From positions 4,774,001 to 4,838,000 of the forward strand of contig NZ_CP034550.1 of NCBI RefSeq assembly GCF_009498035.1: DNA of 64,000 nt. The letters are read 5' to 3'. The translations under genes and the position numbers were made by a program. The notes beneath the pieces are model-generated. The model ran no database searches. It was not told the DNA's origin and was given only the letters and a program-made list of their open reading frames with translations. Shown piece by piece: positions 16,923 to 25,404 of this stretch. This DNA comes from Saccharothrix syringae (lineage in GTDB: Bacteria; Actinomycetota; Actinomycetes; Mycobacteriales; Pseudonocardiaceae). Every line of letters begins with the position of its first letter. Position 1 is the first letter of the stretch.

Positions 16923-18392
16923 ATGCCTTGGCGCACGGGGCACTTGAGCCGGGGGCGGTTCGCCCTCATCTCGCTGACGCTGGCGGTGACGAACTTCCTG
17001 ATGGTGTTCGACGGCCTGGTCGTCACCGTCGCGCTGCCCGCGATCCAGCGCAGCCTGGGCATGGACGCGCTCGACGCCCAGTGGGTCCTGACCGCCTACA
17101 CGATCCCGCTGGGCGGGATGCTGCTGCTCGGCGGGCGCTGCGGTGACCGGTTCGGGCGGCGGCGGGTGCTCGTGGTCGGCATGGGCGTGTTCACCGCCGG
17201 CCTCGTCGGCGCCGGTCTCGCCCAGGCGACCTGGATGATGCTGGCCGCGCGGGCGCTCCAGGGCTTCGGTTCGGCGCTGGCCATCCCCAACACCTACGCG
17301 TTGATCAGCGCGATCAGCCCGGTGCGCCGCCGCCACAAGGCGTTCGCGGTGGTGGCGGTGGCCGGCGGCGGCGCCGCGGTGTGCGGCGCGGTCATCGGCG
17401 GGCTGGTGGCGGACACCCTCGGCTGGCGGCAGATCTTCTTCCTCAGCGCGCCGCTCGCGATCGCCGCGGCGGTCGTCGCACCACGCCTGCTGGAACCGGG
17501 GCGCAGCCACGACGGGCCGCAGCGGTTGGACGGCGTCGCGGCGGCGCTGTCCACCGGCGGCCTGGTCCTGCTGGTGTACGCCGTGACCAACCTGGAGCGG
17601 GCGGGCCTGTGGTCGAGGTCCACGGTGGCCGCGGTCGCCGCGGCGGCGGCCCTGCTGGGCGGGTACGTCCTGCGCGAGTGGCACGCGCGCACGCCGCTGC
17701 TCAAGCCGGCGATGCTGCGGATCCGCTCCCTGCGCGCGGCGATCGCCGGCATGCCGAGCCAGGTGGCGGCCTACGTGGGCACGGTGTTCCTCGGGCTGCT
17801 GTTCTTCCAGCAGGTCAGGGGTTATTCGGCGCTGGAGGCCGGGTTGGCCTTCGCGCCGCTCGGCGTCGCGGCGGCGGTGGGCTCGTCGGCCGCCAACCGC
17901 GTGCTGTCCGCGCGGCACTGGGCCCTGTTCGCCGGCGGCGCGGGGGTGCTGTGCACGGCGGGGCTGCTCTGGCTCGCCCTGGCGCCCGTCGACGGCTCCT
18001 ACGCCACGTCCTACCTGCCGGGCCTGGTCCTCATCGGGTTCGGCATCGTGGGCGCGGTGCCGCTGAACGCCGCGGCGGGCAGCGAGGTGCCGCCGGGGGA
18101 CAAGGGCACCGCCTACGGGCTGTTCGAGACGAGCACGCACATCTCCAGCGCGCTGGTCATCGCCTGCCTGGCCACGATCGCCGCCGTGCAGGCCCGGCGG
18201 TCGGCCCCGGCGGGCGAGGTCGCCTCGCTGGCCGCGGGCTACCAGTTGGCGTTCGGGATCACCGCCGGGTTCGCGCTGATCGGCGCGGTGGTCACGGTCG
18301 TGCTCGGGCTGCGCGCCGACCACAGTGGACGCGCCGCGCTGTCCGCGTCGCCGGACCTGCCCGTCGGCGAACCGGCCGCGCGCGAGGGCTGA
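16923..18392 (+). CDS. MFS exporter (DHA2-like), paralogue of the divergent gene
   Basis: 489 residues, about 14 hydrophobic segments. Motif A reads GGRCGDRFGRRRVLVVG; the preceding LDAQWVLTAYTIPLGGMLL matches LDAQWLLSAYGSAFAGTLL in the leftward neighbour, showing common ancestry. The ATG at 16923 follows GGGGGTGCGAGG. The much longer open frame extending upstream to 15327 is antisense to the neighbouring exporter and is not coding. A Pro/Arg-rich tail ends just before a repetitive region. Substrate unknown; it lies beside the phosphonate cluster and could export its product, which is only a guess. Confidence 0.9.
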   Translation: MPWRTGHLSRGRFALISLTLAVTNFLMVFDGLVVTVALPAIQRSLGMDALDAQWVLTAYTIPLGGMLLLGGRCGDRFGRRRVLVVGMGVFTAGLVGAGLAQATWMMLAARALQGFGSALAIPNTYALISAISPVRRRHKAFAVVAVAGGGAAVCGAVIGGLVADTLGWRQIFFLSAPLAIAAAVVAPRLLEPGRSHDGPQRLDGVAAALSTGGLVLLVYAVTNLERAGLWSRSTVAAVAAAAALLGGYVLREWHARTPLLKPAMLRIRSLRAAIAGMPSQVAAYVGTVFLGLLFFQQVRGYSALEAGLAFAPLGVAAAVGSSAANRVLSARHWALFAGGAGVLCTAGLLWLALAPVDGSYATSYLPGLVLIGFGIVGAVPLNAAAGSEVPPGDKGTAYGLFETSTHISSALVIACLATIAAVQARRSAPAGEVASLAAGYQLAFGITAGFALIGAVVTVVLGLRADHSGRAALSASPDLPVGEPAAREG

Positions 18393-18562
18393 ACCGCGCG
18401 GGGACTGGAGCGCGCGGGGGCCGGAAGGCGGGGGCTGGACCGCGCGGAGGATTGGAAGGTGGGGCCTGGGGCGCGGGGAGTCGGACCGCGCGAGGGCTGG
18501 AGCGCGGGAGGCCGAACCGCGCGGGGGCTGGACCGTGCGAGAGGGTCGAACCGCCCGCGTGG
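18393..18562 (+). repeat. Degenerate short tandem repeat (about 10 copies of 14-17 bp)
   Basis: Roughly ten copies of a unit like ACCGCGCGGGGGCTGG, with variable length and sequence, between the convergent exporter and dioxygenase genes. Strong purine/G bias on the plus strand. No ORF of interest; could act as a transcription barrier or be simple replication slippage. Confidence 0.65.
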
Positions 18563-18634
18563 CACCGGTCCACGCACCGGTCGCCGCGAACCGGTCCCGA
18601 ACACCTCTCGTCCGCCTCCGACCACGACCTCCGC

Positions 18635-19531
18635 TCACCCGTACAGGGCGTCGTCCAGCCGCACCCAGGTCCGCAGCAGCAACCGCGGGTGCCCGGATTC
18701 GTCCTCGAACTCGGTGCGCCCGTGCAGCAGCGACAGGTTGTCGAACAGGGCCAGTTCGCCCTCGCGCAGCTTGCCGGACCGGGCGATCCGGTCGGACTCG
18801 ACGACCCGGTCGAGCAGGTCCAGCGCGGCCACCTGCTCCCGGCTCAGCGGCGGCACGTGCGGGTGGGCGTGCCCCTTCTCGACGTAGCTCCGCAGGTAGG
18901 TGACCGCCGGCCGGCCCCGCTGCTCGAAGAGCACCGGCTTGGCCGTGGTCGGCGGCTCGTCGGGACCCTGGTCGCCGCGGCGGTCGAAGTGGAACGGCTC
19001 GCGCAGCACGGCGAGCAGGTCGGGGTGCCCGGACAGCTCGCGCACCAGGTCGCGGACGTGGACCAGGCGCAGCGCACCGCCGCGCTCGGACTGGCGGACG
19101 CAGAACAGCGTGAACACGTCGGGCGCGGGCAGCGGGGCCTCGGCCCCGTCGGTGTGCGGGCTGCCGCCGAGCCGGGAGTCCGAGTACCGCGCGCGGCTGC
19201 CCTCGCCGATGGCCGTCCCGCGGTCGCGCACCTCGCGCACCAGCTCGCCCTCGCGGTTCTGCGGCAGGGCCGAGCCCAGCAGCCCGGTCACCCGCAGCAC
19301 GGCGCGCCGGGCCGCCCCCGGCTCGGTGGGCAGACCGGTCAGCACCAGCGCGCCGGGTTCGCCCAGGAGGTGGCGCGCGACCAGGTCGGCCAGCCGGTCC
19401 CGGGCCGCGGCGGTGTCGGTGCCGCCGGTGCCCGGCCGGGTCAGGAAGTCCTCCAGCGGGCCGCTCACCGGCACGCGCACGGGGTCGAAGCAGTCCGGCG
19501 TGCCGGGCACGGCAGTGTCTGTTGTGGACAT
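18635..19531 (-). CDS. TauD/TfdA-like Fe(II)/2-oxoglutarate dioxygenase
   Basis: 298 residues. Double-stranded beta-helix oxygenase with the Fe facial triad in GGSPHTDGAEAP (His, Asp) and the distal His in LSLLHGRTEFED. The 2-oxoglutarate-binding Arg is in PRLLLRTWVRLDD. Resembles the clavaminate synthase/asparagine-hydroxylase branch. It is divergent from pepM across 394 bp, so it may belong to the phosphonate cluster and hydroxylate an intermediate or amino-acid partner; alternatively it is independent. Start is ATG 19531; upstream codons in the same frame are shadow. Confidence 0.88.
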   Translation of the reverse strand: MSTTDTAVPGTPDCFDPVRVPVSGPLEDFLTRPGTGGTDTAAARDRLADLVARHLLGEPGALVLTGLPTEPGAARRAVLRVTGLLGSALPQNREGELVREVRDRGTAIGEGSRARYSDSRLGGSPHTDGAEAPLPAPDVFTLFCVRQSERGGALRLVHVRDLVRELSGHPDLLAVLREPFHFDRRGDQGPDEPPTTAKPVLFEQRGRPAVTYLRSYVEKGHAHPHVPPLSREQVAALDLLDRVVESDRIARSGKLREGELALFDNLSLLHGRTEFEDESGHPRLLLRTWVRLDDALYG

Positions 19532-19925
19532 CGAGACCTCCCGGGCGGGGTCCGCGGTCTTCCAGGCTGTGTACAACCACCGGGCCTCGCCGGTAAACAC
19601 GCACCGCGTGCTACCACACGAAAGGACCAGTGCGCCGGTCGCGCCGGTCGGGTTGCGCACCATTCCATTCCAGCTGTTATCCGTCCGGTCGAATGTCTCG
19701 AATGTCGGGGGATCTGGTTCTGAGGCTTGACATTGCTCGCTACCATGGTCCGAAACGAGTCCATGCCCATTCGTTCCGCATTGGGTCGCCAGGTCGACCG
19801 TGATGCGTCGGCCACTCCGGTCGGCCCTCGTCGCGGCGGTGTTCCCGGTGTCACCGAAACCCGGTCGACGGTGCGGGGCGGCACTCCGGTGCTTTCTTCG
19901 TGGTGTGGCTGAGGGGGGCAAGTTG
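19532..19925. other. Divergent gap between dioxygenase and pepM
   Basis: 394 bp of lower GC with no convincing gene. It carries TTGACA at 19727-19732 without a well-spaced -10, a short direct repeat CGAATGTC (19690 region, two copies) and a strong ribosome site (GAGGGGGGCAAG) for pepM. Probably holds the promoters of both cluster arms. Confidence 0.5.
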
Positions 19926-20786
19926 ATGTCGTCCACTGATGGTGTTTCGCTGCGGGCGCTGCTGGAAAGCGGTCGCCTGGTGCGCGCGGTGGGCGCGCAC
20001 AACGCGTTGGGCGCCCTGCTGGTGGAGGAGGCGGGGCTGGACGCGGTCTGGGCGTCGAGCTTCGAGATCTCCGCGGCCCGCTGCCTGCCCGACGCCGGCC
20101 TGCTGACCATGACCGACTACCTCCAGGTCGCGGCGCAGATGCAGGAGTCCTGCTCGATCCCGGTGGTGGCCGATGTGGACACCGGCTTCGGCGGCCCGAT
20201 GAACGTCGCCCACATGGTCCGCCAGTACGAGCGGGAGGGGATCACCGCGGTCTGCATCGAGGACAAGGTGTTCCCCAAGATGAACAGCTTCGTGGCCACC
20301 GACCACACCCTGGTGGCCACCAAGGATTTCTGCCACAAGGTCGAGGTCGCCAAGAGCGTGCAGCGGACCTCCCGGTTCTGCGTGATCGCCCGCACCGAGG
20401 CGCTGATCGACGGCCGGGAGGTGGCCGAGGCGCTGGACCGGTGCACGCGGTACGCGGAGGCGGGCGCCGACGCCGTGCTGGTGCACTCGAAGTCCACCTC
20501 GAACGAACCGATCCTCCGGTTCCTGGCCGGGTGGGGTGGTCAGGTGCCCGTGGTGATCGTGCCCACCACCTACCCGGACTGGAACGCGGTGGACGCGCAC
20601 GGCGCGGGCGTGTCGATGATCATCTACGCCAACCAGTCGCTGCGCGCCGCGATCCGCTCGGTCCGGGAGACCCTGCGGACGATCCGGGACGAGGGCACCT
20701 CGGTCGCGGTGGAGGGCCGGATCGCGCCGATCTCGGAGATCTTCGAGCTGCAGCGGCTCGACCGGTGGCTGGCGGTGGAGCGGTGA
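19926..20786 (+). CDS. pepM: Phosphoenolpyruvate mutase
   Basis: 286 residues. Converts PEP to phosphonopyruvate, the C-P bond-forming entry step of nearly all phosphonate natural products. The diagnostic motif EDKxFPKxNS is intact: EDKVFPKMNS at residues 112-121. VVADVDTGFGG carries the Mg-binding aspartates, and CVIARTEALIDG is the downstream strand typical of the isocitrate-lyase/PEP-mutase fold. ATG 19926 has GAGGGGG 9 nt upstream. The stop overlaps the decarboxylase start, coupling the thermodynamically unfavourable mutase to the irreversible next step. Confidence 0.97.
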   Translation: MSSTDGVSLRALLESGRLVRAVGAHNALGALLVEEAGLDAVWASSFEISAARCLPDAGLLTMTDYLQVAAQMQESCSIPVVADVDTGFGGPMNVAHMVRQYEREGITAVCIEDKVFPKMNSFVATDHTLVATKDFCHKVEVAKSVQRTSRFCVIARTEALIDGREVAEALDRCTRYAEAGADAVLVHSKSTSNEPILRFLAGWGGQVPVVIVPTTYPDWNAVDAHGAGVSMIIYANQSLRAAIRSVRETLRTIRDEGTSVAVEGRIAPISEIFELQRLDRWLAVER

Positions 20787-21889
20787 TCCCGGTCGGGGAG
20801 TTCGTCGACGCCCTGGACGCGCACGGGATCGGGCACCACACCGGGGTGCCGTGCTCCTACCTCGCGGGCCCCATCGCCCACCTGAGCCGGCGGGGCCGCT
20901 ACCTCCCCGCCGCCAACGAGGGCGCCGCCGTAGCGCTGGCCGCCGGTGCCTGGGCGGGCGGCACGCCGACGGCCGTCTTCGCGCAGAACTCCGGCCTGGG
21001 CAACATGATCAACCCGCTGACCTCCCTGGTGCTGCCCTACCGCCTGCCGCTGCTGGTGTTCCTGAGCCTGCGCGGCTGGCCGGACCCCGACGCCGACGAG
21101 CCCCAGCACCGGGTCATGGGTCGCGCCACCCACCGCCTGCTCGACACCCTCGGCGTCCCGCACTGGACGCTGGCCGGTGACCTGGCCGCGGTGCTGGCAC
21201 CGGCGGTCGAGGCGGCGTCGCGGGGCGGACCGGCGTTCGTCCTGGTCCCGAAGGGCGCCATCGGCCGCGCCGAGCCCGGGACGGCCCCCGGCCCGCCCCG
21301 GCCGGCGGGGCTGCCCACCAGGGCCGAGGGGATCGCCATGGTCGTGGACAGGCTGCCCGGCGCCCTGGTGGTGGCCACCACCGGCTACACCTCCCGCGAG
21401 CTGTTCGGGCTGGCCGACTGCGAGCGGTTCTTCTACATGCAGGGGTCGATGGGGCACGCCGGCGCGTTCGGGCTCGGTGTCGTGCTCGCCCAGGGGGACC
21501 GGCGCCACGTCGTCGTGCTCGACGGCGACGGCGCGGCCCTGATGCACCTGGGCTCGATGTCGGCGGTGGGCGCGGCGGCCCCGACCCGCCTCGTCCACGT
21601 CATCTTCGACAACGGGGTCTACGAGTCGACCGGCGGCCAGCCGACGAGCTCGGCGACGACGTCGTTCCGGCAGGTGGGTGCCGCGGTCGGCTACCGCACC
21701 GCGGTGGAGTGCGCGTCCCGGGACGAGGTCGGCCGCGCCCTCGACGCCGCGGCGGGCAGCCCGGGGCCCCACCTCGTGGTGATCAGGGTGGCCGCCGGTG
21801 CCGGCGGCGTGCCGCCCCGGGCGACCTCGGCGGTGCCCGCGCCGCAGATCCACGCCAGGTTCGCCGCGGCCGCCGCGGCCGCGCCGTGA
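20783..21889 (+). CDS. ppd: Phosphonopyruvate decarboxylase (ThDP-dependent)
   Basis: 368 residues. Decarboxylates phosphonopyruvate to phosphonoacetaldehyde, pulling the PEP mutase equilibrium forward. ThDP enzyme features: GVPCSYLAGPI at the N-terminus, active-site Glu in PAANEGAAVALAAGAW, and the ThDP/Mg-binding GDGAALMHLGSM...FDNGVYESTGGQ. GTG start overlaps the pepM stop (4 bp), and its own stop overlaps the next gene. Equivalent to Fom2/AepY. Confidence 0.95.
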   Translation: MIPVGEFVDALDAHGIGHHTGVPCSYLAGPIAHLSRRGRYLPAANEGAAVALAAGAWAGGTPTAVFAQNSGLGNMINPLTSLVLPYRLPLLVFLSLRGWPDPDADEPQHRVMGRATHRLLDTLGVPHWTLAGDLAAVLAPAVEAASRGGPAFVLVPKGAIGRAEPGTAPGPPRPAGLPTRAEGIAMVVDRLPGALVVATTGYTSRELFGLADCERFFYMQGSMGHAGAFGLGVVLAQGDRRHVVVLDGDGAALMHLGSMSAVGAAAPTRLVHVIFDNGVYESTGGQPTSSATTSFRQVGAAVGYRTAVECASRDEVGRALDAAAGSPGPHLVVIRVAAGAGGVPPRATSAVPAPQIHARFAAAAAAAP

Positions 21890-22992
21890 CCTCGCCCTCC
21901 CCGGTGCGGACGGTGCTCGGCGCCGGGGTCCGGCACCTGCTGCCCGACGTCGTCCGGGACGCCGGGGCCAGGCGGCTGCTCGTGGTGGGCAGCGAGCGGG
22001 CGGTCCGGGCCGCGGGCGTGCCCGCCGCGGTGCGCGGGCTGGACGTCGAGTGGTTCTCCGGGGTCAGGCCCAACCCGGTGCTGGAGGGCGTGCTCGCCGG
22101 CAGCGCGGTCCACCGCCGGGTGAAGCCCGACCTCGTGGTCGCCGTCGGCGGCGGCAGCGCCATCGACACGGCGAAGCTCGTGCGGTCGCTCCCGCCGGAG
22201 CGGGGCGCGGCCCTGCCGCTGCTGACCGGCGAGGCCGAACCGGCGCCCGCGCACCGGCGGCCACCGCTGGTGGCCCTGCCGACCACCGCGGGGTCGGGCA
22301 GCGAGGCCACCCGCTTCGCCACGGTCTACGTCGACGGCGTGAAGATGTCGCTCGACCACCCCGCGGTGGCGCCGGAGTACGCGCTGGTCGACCCGGAACT
22401 GCTCCGGACGTGCCCGGCCCGGCTGGTGCGCAGCTGCGCCCTGGACGCCCTCTGCCACGCCGTCGAGTCCCACTGGAGCCGCCGCTCGACCGCGGCGTCC
22501 CGGCGGCTGGCGCTGCGGGCGCTGGAGGGCGTCCTCACCGCCCTGGGCGGCGGGGCCACCGGTGACGAGCGGCTGGCCGCGCTCGCCGCCGCGGCGACCA
22601 CGGCCGGGCAGGCGATCGACCTGACCAGGACGACCGCCGCCCACGCGTTCTCCTACCGGCTGACCGCCAGGTTCGGCGTGCCGCACGGCGTGGCCTGCGC
22701 GCTGAACCTGATCTGGCTGTTCGAGCACCACCTGGAGCACCGGCGGGTCCGGGACGACCTGTCGGCCGTGACCGCGGCCTTCCGGCGGTCCCACCCCGGC
22801 GAACCGGTGCCCTCGGCGCTGCGCGCGCTGCTGACCGGGGCCGGTTTCCCCGACCGGATGAGCGGCTACGGCGTCCGCCCGGCCGACGTGGCCGACCTGG
22901 TCGACGCCGGCCTGGCGTCGGGCCGGGCGCGCAACAACCCGGTCGAGGTGGCGCGCGACCAGGCCGTCCGACGGCTCTCCGCGATGCTCTGA
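21886..22992 (+). CDS. Metal-dependent alcohol dehydrogenase, probable phosphonoacetaldehyde reductase
   Basis: 368 residues, group III (iron-type) ADH fold. NAD(P)-binding VVAVGGGSAIDTAK, and metal ligands in DALCHAVESHWSRRS, TAAHAFSYRL and GVPHGVACAL. TTAGSGSEATRFAT is the conserved phosphate-side loop. Fused by 4-bp overlap to the decarboxylase gene. In fosfomycin, dehydrophos and phosphinothricin clusters an enzyme of this family (FomC/DhpG/PhpC) reduces phosphonoacetaldehyde to 2-hydroxyethylphosphonate; position makes the same reaction likely here. Confidence 0.9.
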   Translation: MTSPSPVRTVLGAGVRHLLPDVVRDAGARRLLVVGSERAVRAAGVPAAVRGLDVEWFSGVRPNPVLEGVLAGSAVHRRVKPDLVVAVGGGSAIDTAKLVRSLPPERGAALPLLTGEAEPAPAHRRPPLVALPTTAGSGSEATRFATVYVDGVKMSLDHPAVAPEYALVDPELLRTCPARLVRSCALDALCHAVESHWSRRSTAASRRLALRALEGVLTALGGGATGDERLAALAAAATTAGQAIDLTRTTAAHAFSYRLTARFGVPHGVACALNLIWLFEHHLEHRRVRDDLSAVTAAFRRSHPGEPVPSALRALLTGAGFPDRMSGYGVRPADVADLVDAGLASGRARNNPVEVARDQAVRRLSAML

Positions 22993-23035
22993 ACGCGTGC
23001 CCGGAGCGGCACGCCCGGCAGGAAGGGACGAGGGG

Positions 23036-23956
23036 ATGGCGCAGTTCCGGCCCCGCCGCACCGGCCGCTTCGCGTCGATGGGCTTCGACCTGCACTACCG
23101 CAACCTGGCGTGGGTCGGACCCCGGGACGTCGTCATGCCCAACGTCGCCGGGGCGGGCTCGTCGCTGGTGGGCAACCTGCTGCTGGAGCTGGGGCTGGGC
23201 TACGTCGACCTGAACCGGGACGTGTTCCTGCCCGACGGCTCGCTGCTGCCACCCGCCGATCCCGTGAGCCGCCGCATCCGGACCGCCCGCAGGCCCGAGG
23301 ACGCGGCCCGGGGCGGCCGCGGCGAACCGCGGTTCATGAAGACCCACCTGCCCGTCGAGGAGTTCGAGGGGTGCGAGTTCGGGCAGGTCTGGCTCATCGT
23401 CCGCGACCCCCGCGACGCGATCTACTCCTGGCACCGCTACCACCGGAACTTCGGCGAGCTGGAGTGGGAGAAGGTGCCCGAGGAGTTCGAGGAGTTCCTG
23501 CGCCGGCCCTTCTTCCTCGGCCCGCCGCCGGTGGACAACTGGTGGACCTACTACCGGGACTGGTTGCGCTACACCGACGACCGCGGGATCCCCGTGGAGG
23601 TGATCCGGTTCGAGGACATGAAGTCCGACCCGGTCGGCCGGACGACCGGGCTGCTCCGCGCCGCGTCGTGCCCGCTCCCGGAGGAGGAGGTCGTGCGCGC
23701 CTGCCGGGACAGCAGCTACGAGGCGATGCGGGCGCGGGAGGAGGCCGCGGTCGGCGCGGACGGCACGGCCGGCGGTGCCGGGGTCCGGGTGATGCGCCGC
23801 GGCCAGGTGGGGGAGTGGCGGACGTGGATGACGCCGCGGCTGCGCCCGTACTTCGCCGGGGCGGAGCTGCGGGCGGTGGCCGCCCGGCTCGGGTACCACC
23901 TCGACGAGCCGGCCGGTGAGCCGGCTGGTGAGCCGCCCGACGGCGCCGGGCGCTGA
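23036..23956 (+). CDS. Sulfotransferase-family protein
   Basis: 306 residues. PAPS-type sulfotransferase fold: N-terminal VVMPNVAGAGSSLVGNLLLE in place of the 5'-phosphosulfate loop, KTHLPVEEF, the 3'-phosphate-binding VRDPRDAIYSWHRYHRNF, and VIRFEDMKSDPVG. The first loop lacks the classical PKSGTTW and reads MPNVAGAGSS, so the donor or acceptor may be unusual. ATG 23036 with GGAAGGGACGAGGGG upstream is preferred over 22997. Lies between the HEP-forming genes and a nucleotidyltransferase/APS-kinase-like pair, hinting at a sulfated or nucleotide-activated phosphonate. Function is inferred only. Confidence 0.82.
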   Translation: MAQFRPRRTGRFASMGFDLHYRNLAWVGPRDVVMPNVAGAGSSLVGNLLLELGLGYVDLNRDVFLPDGSLLPPADPVSRRIRTARRPEDAARGGRGEPRFMKTHLPVEEFEGCEFGQVWLIVRDPRDAIYSWHRYHRNFGELEWEKVPEEFEEFLRRPFFLGPPPVDNWWTYYRDWLRYTDDRGIPVEVIRFEDMKSDPVGRTTGLLRAASCPLPEEEVVRACRDSSYEAMRAREEAAVGADGTAGGAGVRVMRRGQVGEWRTWMTPRLRPYFAGAELRAVAARLGYHLDEPAGEPAGEPPDGAGR

Positions 23957-23992
23957 ACCGCCGGGGCGCGCGGACCACAGGAGGGTGATGCG

Positions 23993-24721
23993 ATGCGAGT
24001 GATAATCCCGGCGGCGGGCCGCGGCACCAGGCTCCTGCCGCACACCGCGCGCCGGCCGAAGTGCCTCGTGCCGGTGGGCGGGGTGCCGATCATCGAACGC
24101 CTCCTGGCCCGGTTGCACGACGCCGGCGCGGGCGAGGTGGTGTGCGTGACGGGCTACCGCGCCGACCAGTTGGAGGACCACGTCTCCGGGCTCGCCCACC
24201 GCCCGCCGGTCGCGTTCGTGCGCAACCCCGACTACGCGCACACCGACAACATCGTGTCGCTGCTGGCGACGGTCGACTACTTCGACCGCGAGGTGGTCGT
24301 CATCGACTCCGACGTCCTGCTGTCCCGGCGGCTGGTCGACCTGCTGGTCAACGGCCGGGGCGACGCCGTCCTGGTCGACCCGCACCGGCCGCGGTCCGAG
24401 ATCGACATGGCGATCGAGGTCCGGGACGGGGCGGTGTGGCACCTGGACAAGGAGCTGGCGCCCGACCGGACCAGCGGCGAGTTCTTCGGTTCCTCCCGGT
24501 GGACCGCCGAGGGCGGGCGCCTGCTGGTCGACACCGCCCGCGCGCTGGCGGCCTCCGGGGCCACCGGCACCTGGTACCCGTTCGCCATCCGGGAGCTGGC
24601 CAAGCACCGGCGCATCACCCCGCTCTACGTCGACTCGGACGAGTGGACCGAGGTGGACAGCACCGACGACCTCGCCCTCGCCGAGGCCGCCTGCGCCGGC
24701 GGGGCGCGGTGGGCGCGGTGA
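23993..24721 (+). CDS. Sugar/phosphonate nucleotidyltransferase
   Basis: 242 residues. Nucleotidyltransferase GT-A-like fold with the signature IIPAAGRGTRLLPHTARRPK and PVGGVPIIERLL. Metal-binding aspartates are in VVVIDSDVLLS and WTEVDSTDDLALAE; the product loop IVSLLATVDYF follows NPDYAHTDN. In its context it may activate 2-hydroxyethylphosphonate as a CMP ester, as the N-terminal domain of Fom1 does, or be a PntC-like enzyme for phosphonate-modified glycans or lipids. A plain sugar-1-phosphate nucleotidyltransferase remains possible. ATG with AGGAGGGTGATG; overlaps the next gene by 4 bp. Confidence 0.87.
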   Translation: MRVIIPAAGRGTRLLPHTARRPKCLVPVGGVPIIERLLARLHDAGAGEVVCVTGYRADQLEDHVSGLAHRPPVAFVRNPDYAHTDNIVSLLATVDYFDREVVVIDSDVLLSRRLVDLLVNGRGDAVLVDPHRPRSEIDMAIEVRDGAVWHLDKELAPDRTSGEFFGSSRWTAEGGRLLVDTARALAASGATGTWYPFAIRELAKHRRITPLYVDSDEWTEVDSTDDLALAEAACAGGARWAR

Positions 24722-25404
24722 CCGCGTCGCGCCGGGACCGCGCGGCGGAGGTGCCGCACGGGGTTGCGCTGCCGCGCGGGGCGGAGGTGTCGCACGGGGT
24801 TGCGCTGCCGCGCGGGGCGGAGGTGCCGCACGGGGTTGCGCTGCCGCGCGCGGCGGAGGTGCCGCACGGGGGCGCGCTGCCGCGCGGGGCGGTCGTCTGG
24901 ATCACCGGCCTGTCCGCCGCGGGCAAGTCGTCGGTCGCCCGCCAGGTGGCGCGGCGGGTCGAGGACCGGGGCGTCCGGCCCGTCCTGCTCGACGGCGACG
25001 AGCTGCGGGAGGTGCTGGGCGTGACCGGTGCCCACGACCTGCGGTCCCGCAGGCGGCGGGCGTTCGTCTACGGGCGGCTGTGCCGCCTGCTCGCCGACCA
25101 GGGCCACGTCGTCATCTGCGCCGCGATCGCCCTCTTCCACGCCGTGCACGAGTGGAACCGGCAGCACCTGCGCAACTACGTGGAGGTCCTGTTGGACGTA
25201 CCGCTGGAGGAGCTGGAGCGGCGCGACCCCAAGGGGCTCTACGGCCCGACCGGTGACCGGGCCCAGGTCATCGGCGTCGGCCTCGCCGCCGAGTTCCCGA
25301 CCGCGCCCGACCTGGTCGTGCCCAACTTCGGGGACACCACGCCCGCCTCGGCCGCGGAACTGATCATGCACGCCCTGCTGGCACAAGGAGGTCGCCGACC
25401 ATGA
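24718..25404 (+). CDS. Adenylylsulfate-kinase-like (CysC family) P-loop kinase
   Basis: 228 residues. The kinase domain starts near residue 60 with VVWITGLSAAGKSSVARQVA (Walker A GLSAAGKSS), then LLDGDELREVLG, a lid region RRRAFVYGRLC and the CysC-type VPLEELERRDPKGLYG. CysC phosphorylates APS to PAPS, which would supply the sulfotransferase two genes upstream; no ATP sulfurylase is nearby. FTGI-type residues of true APS kinases are not seen, so a different acceptor is possible. The first 60 residues contain four tandem 12-residue repeats (AEVPHGVALPRG). GTG start overlaps the nucleotidyltransferase stop; because GTG codons recur in each repeat, the true start could be further in. Confidence 0.82.
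   Translation: MTASRRDRAAEVPHGVALPRGAEVSHGVALPRGAEVPHGVALPRAAEVPHGGALPRGAVVWITGLSAAGKSSVARQVARRVEDRGVRPVLLDGDELREVLGVTGAHDLRSRRRRAFVYGRLCRLLADQGHVVICAAIALFHAVHEWNRQHLRNYVEVLLDVPLEELERRDPKGLYGPTGDRAQVIGVGLAAEFPTAPDLVVPNFGDTTPASAAELIMHALLAQGGRRP
24745..24888 (+). repeat. Four tandem 36-bp repeats at the 5' end of the kinase gene
   Basis: Copies at 24745-24780, 24781-24816, 24817-24852 and 24853-24888, differing at only a few positions. They keep the frame and encode AEV(P/S)HG(V/G)ALPR(G/A). The unit count is likely to vary between strains. Confidence 0.95.

Noticed and set aside
16881..19604. 907-codon minus-strand open frame
   Set aside because: Low-complexity Arg/Gly/Pro translation antisense to the exporter and out of frame with the dioxygenase; typical shadow in high-GC DNA.
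19727..19912. Short plus-strand ORF upstream of pepM
   Set aside because: No ribosome site or recognisable sequence; lies in the divergent control region.
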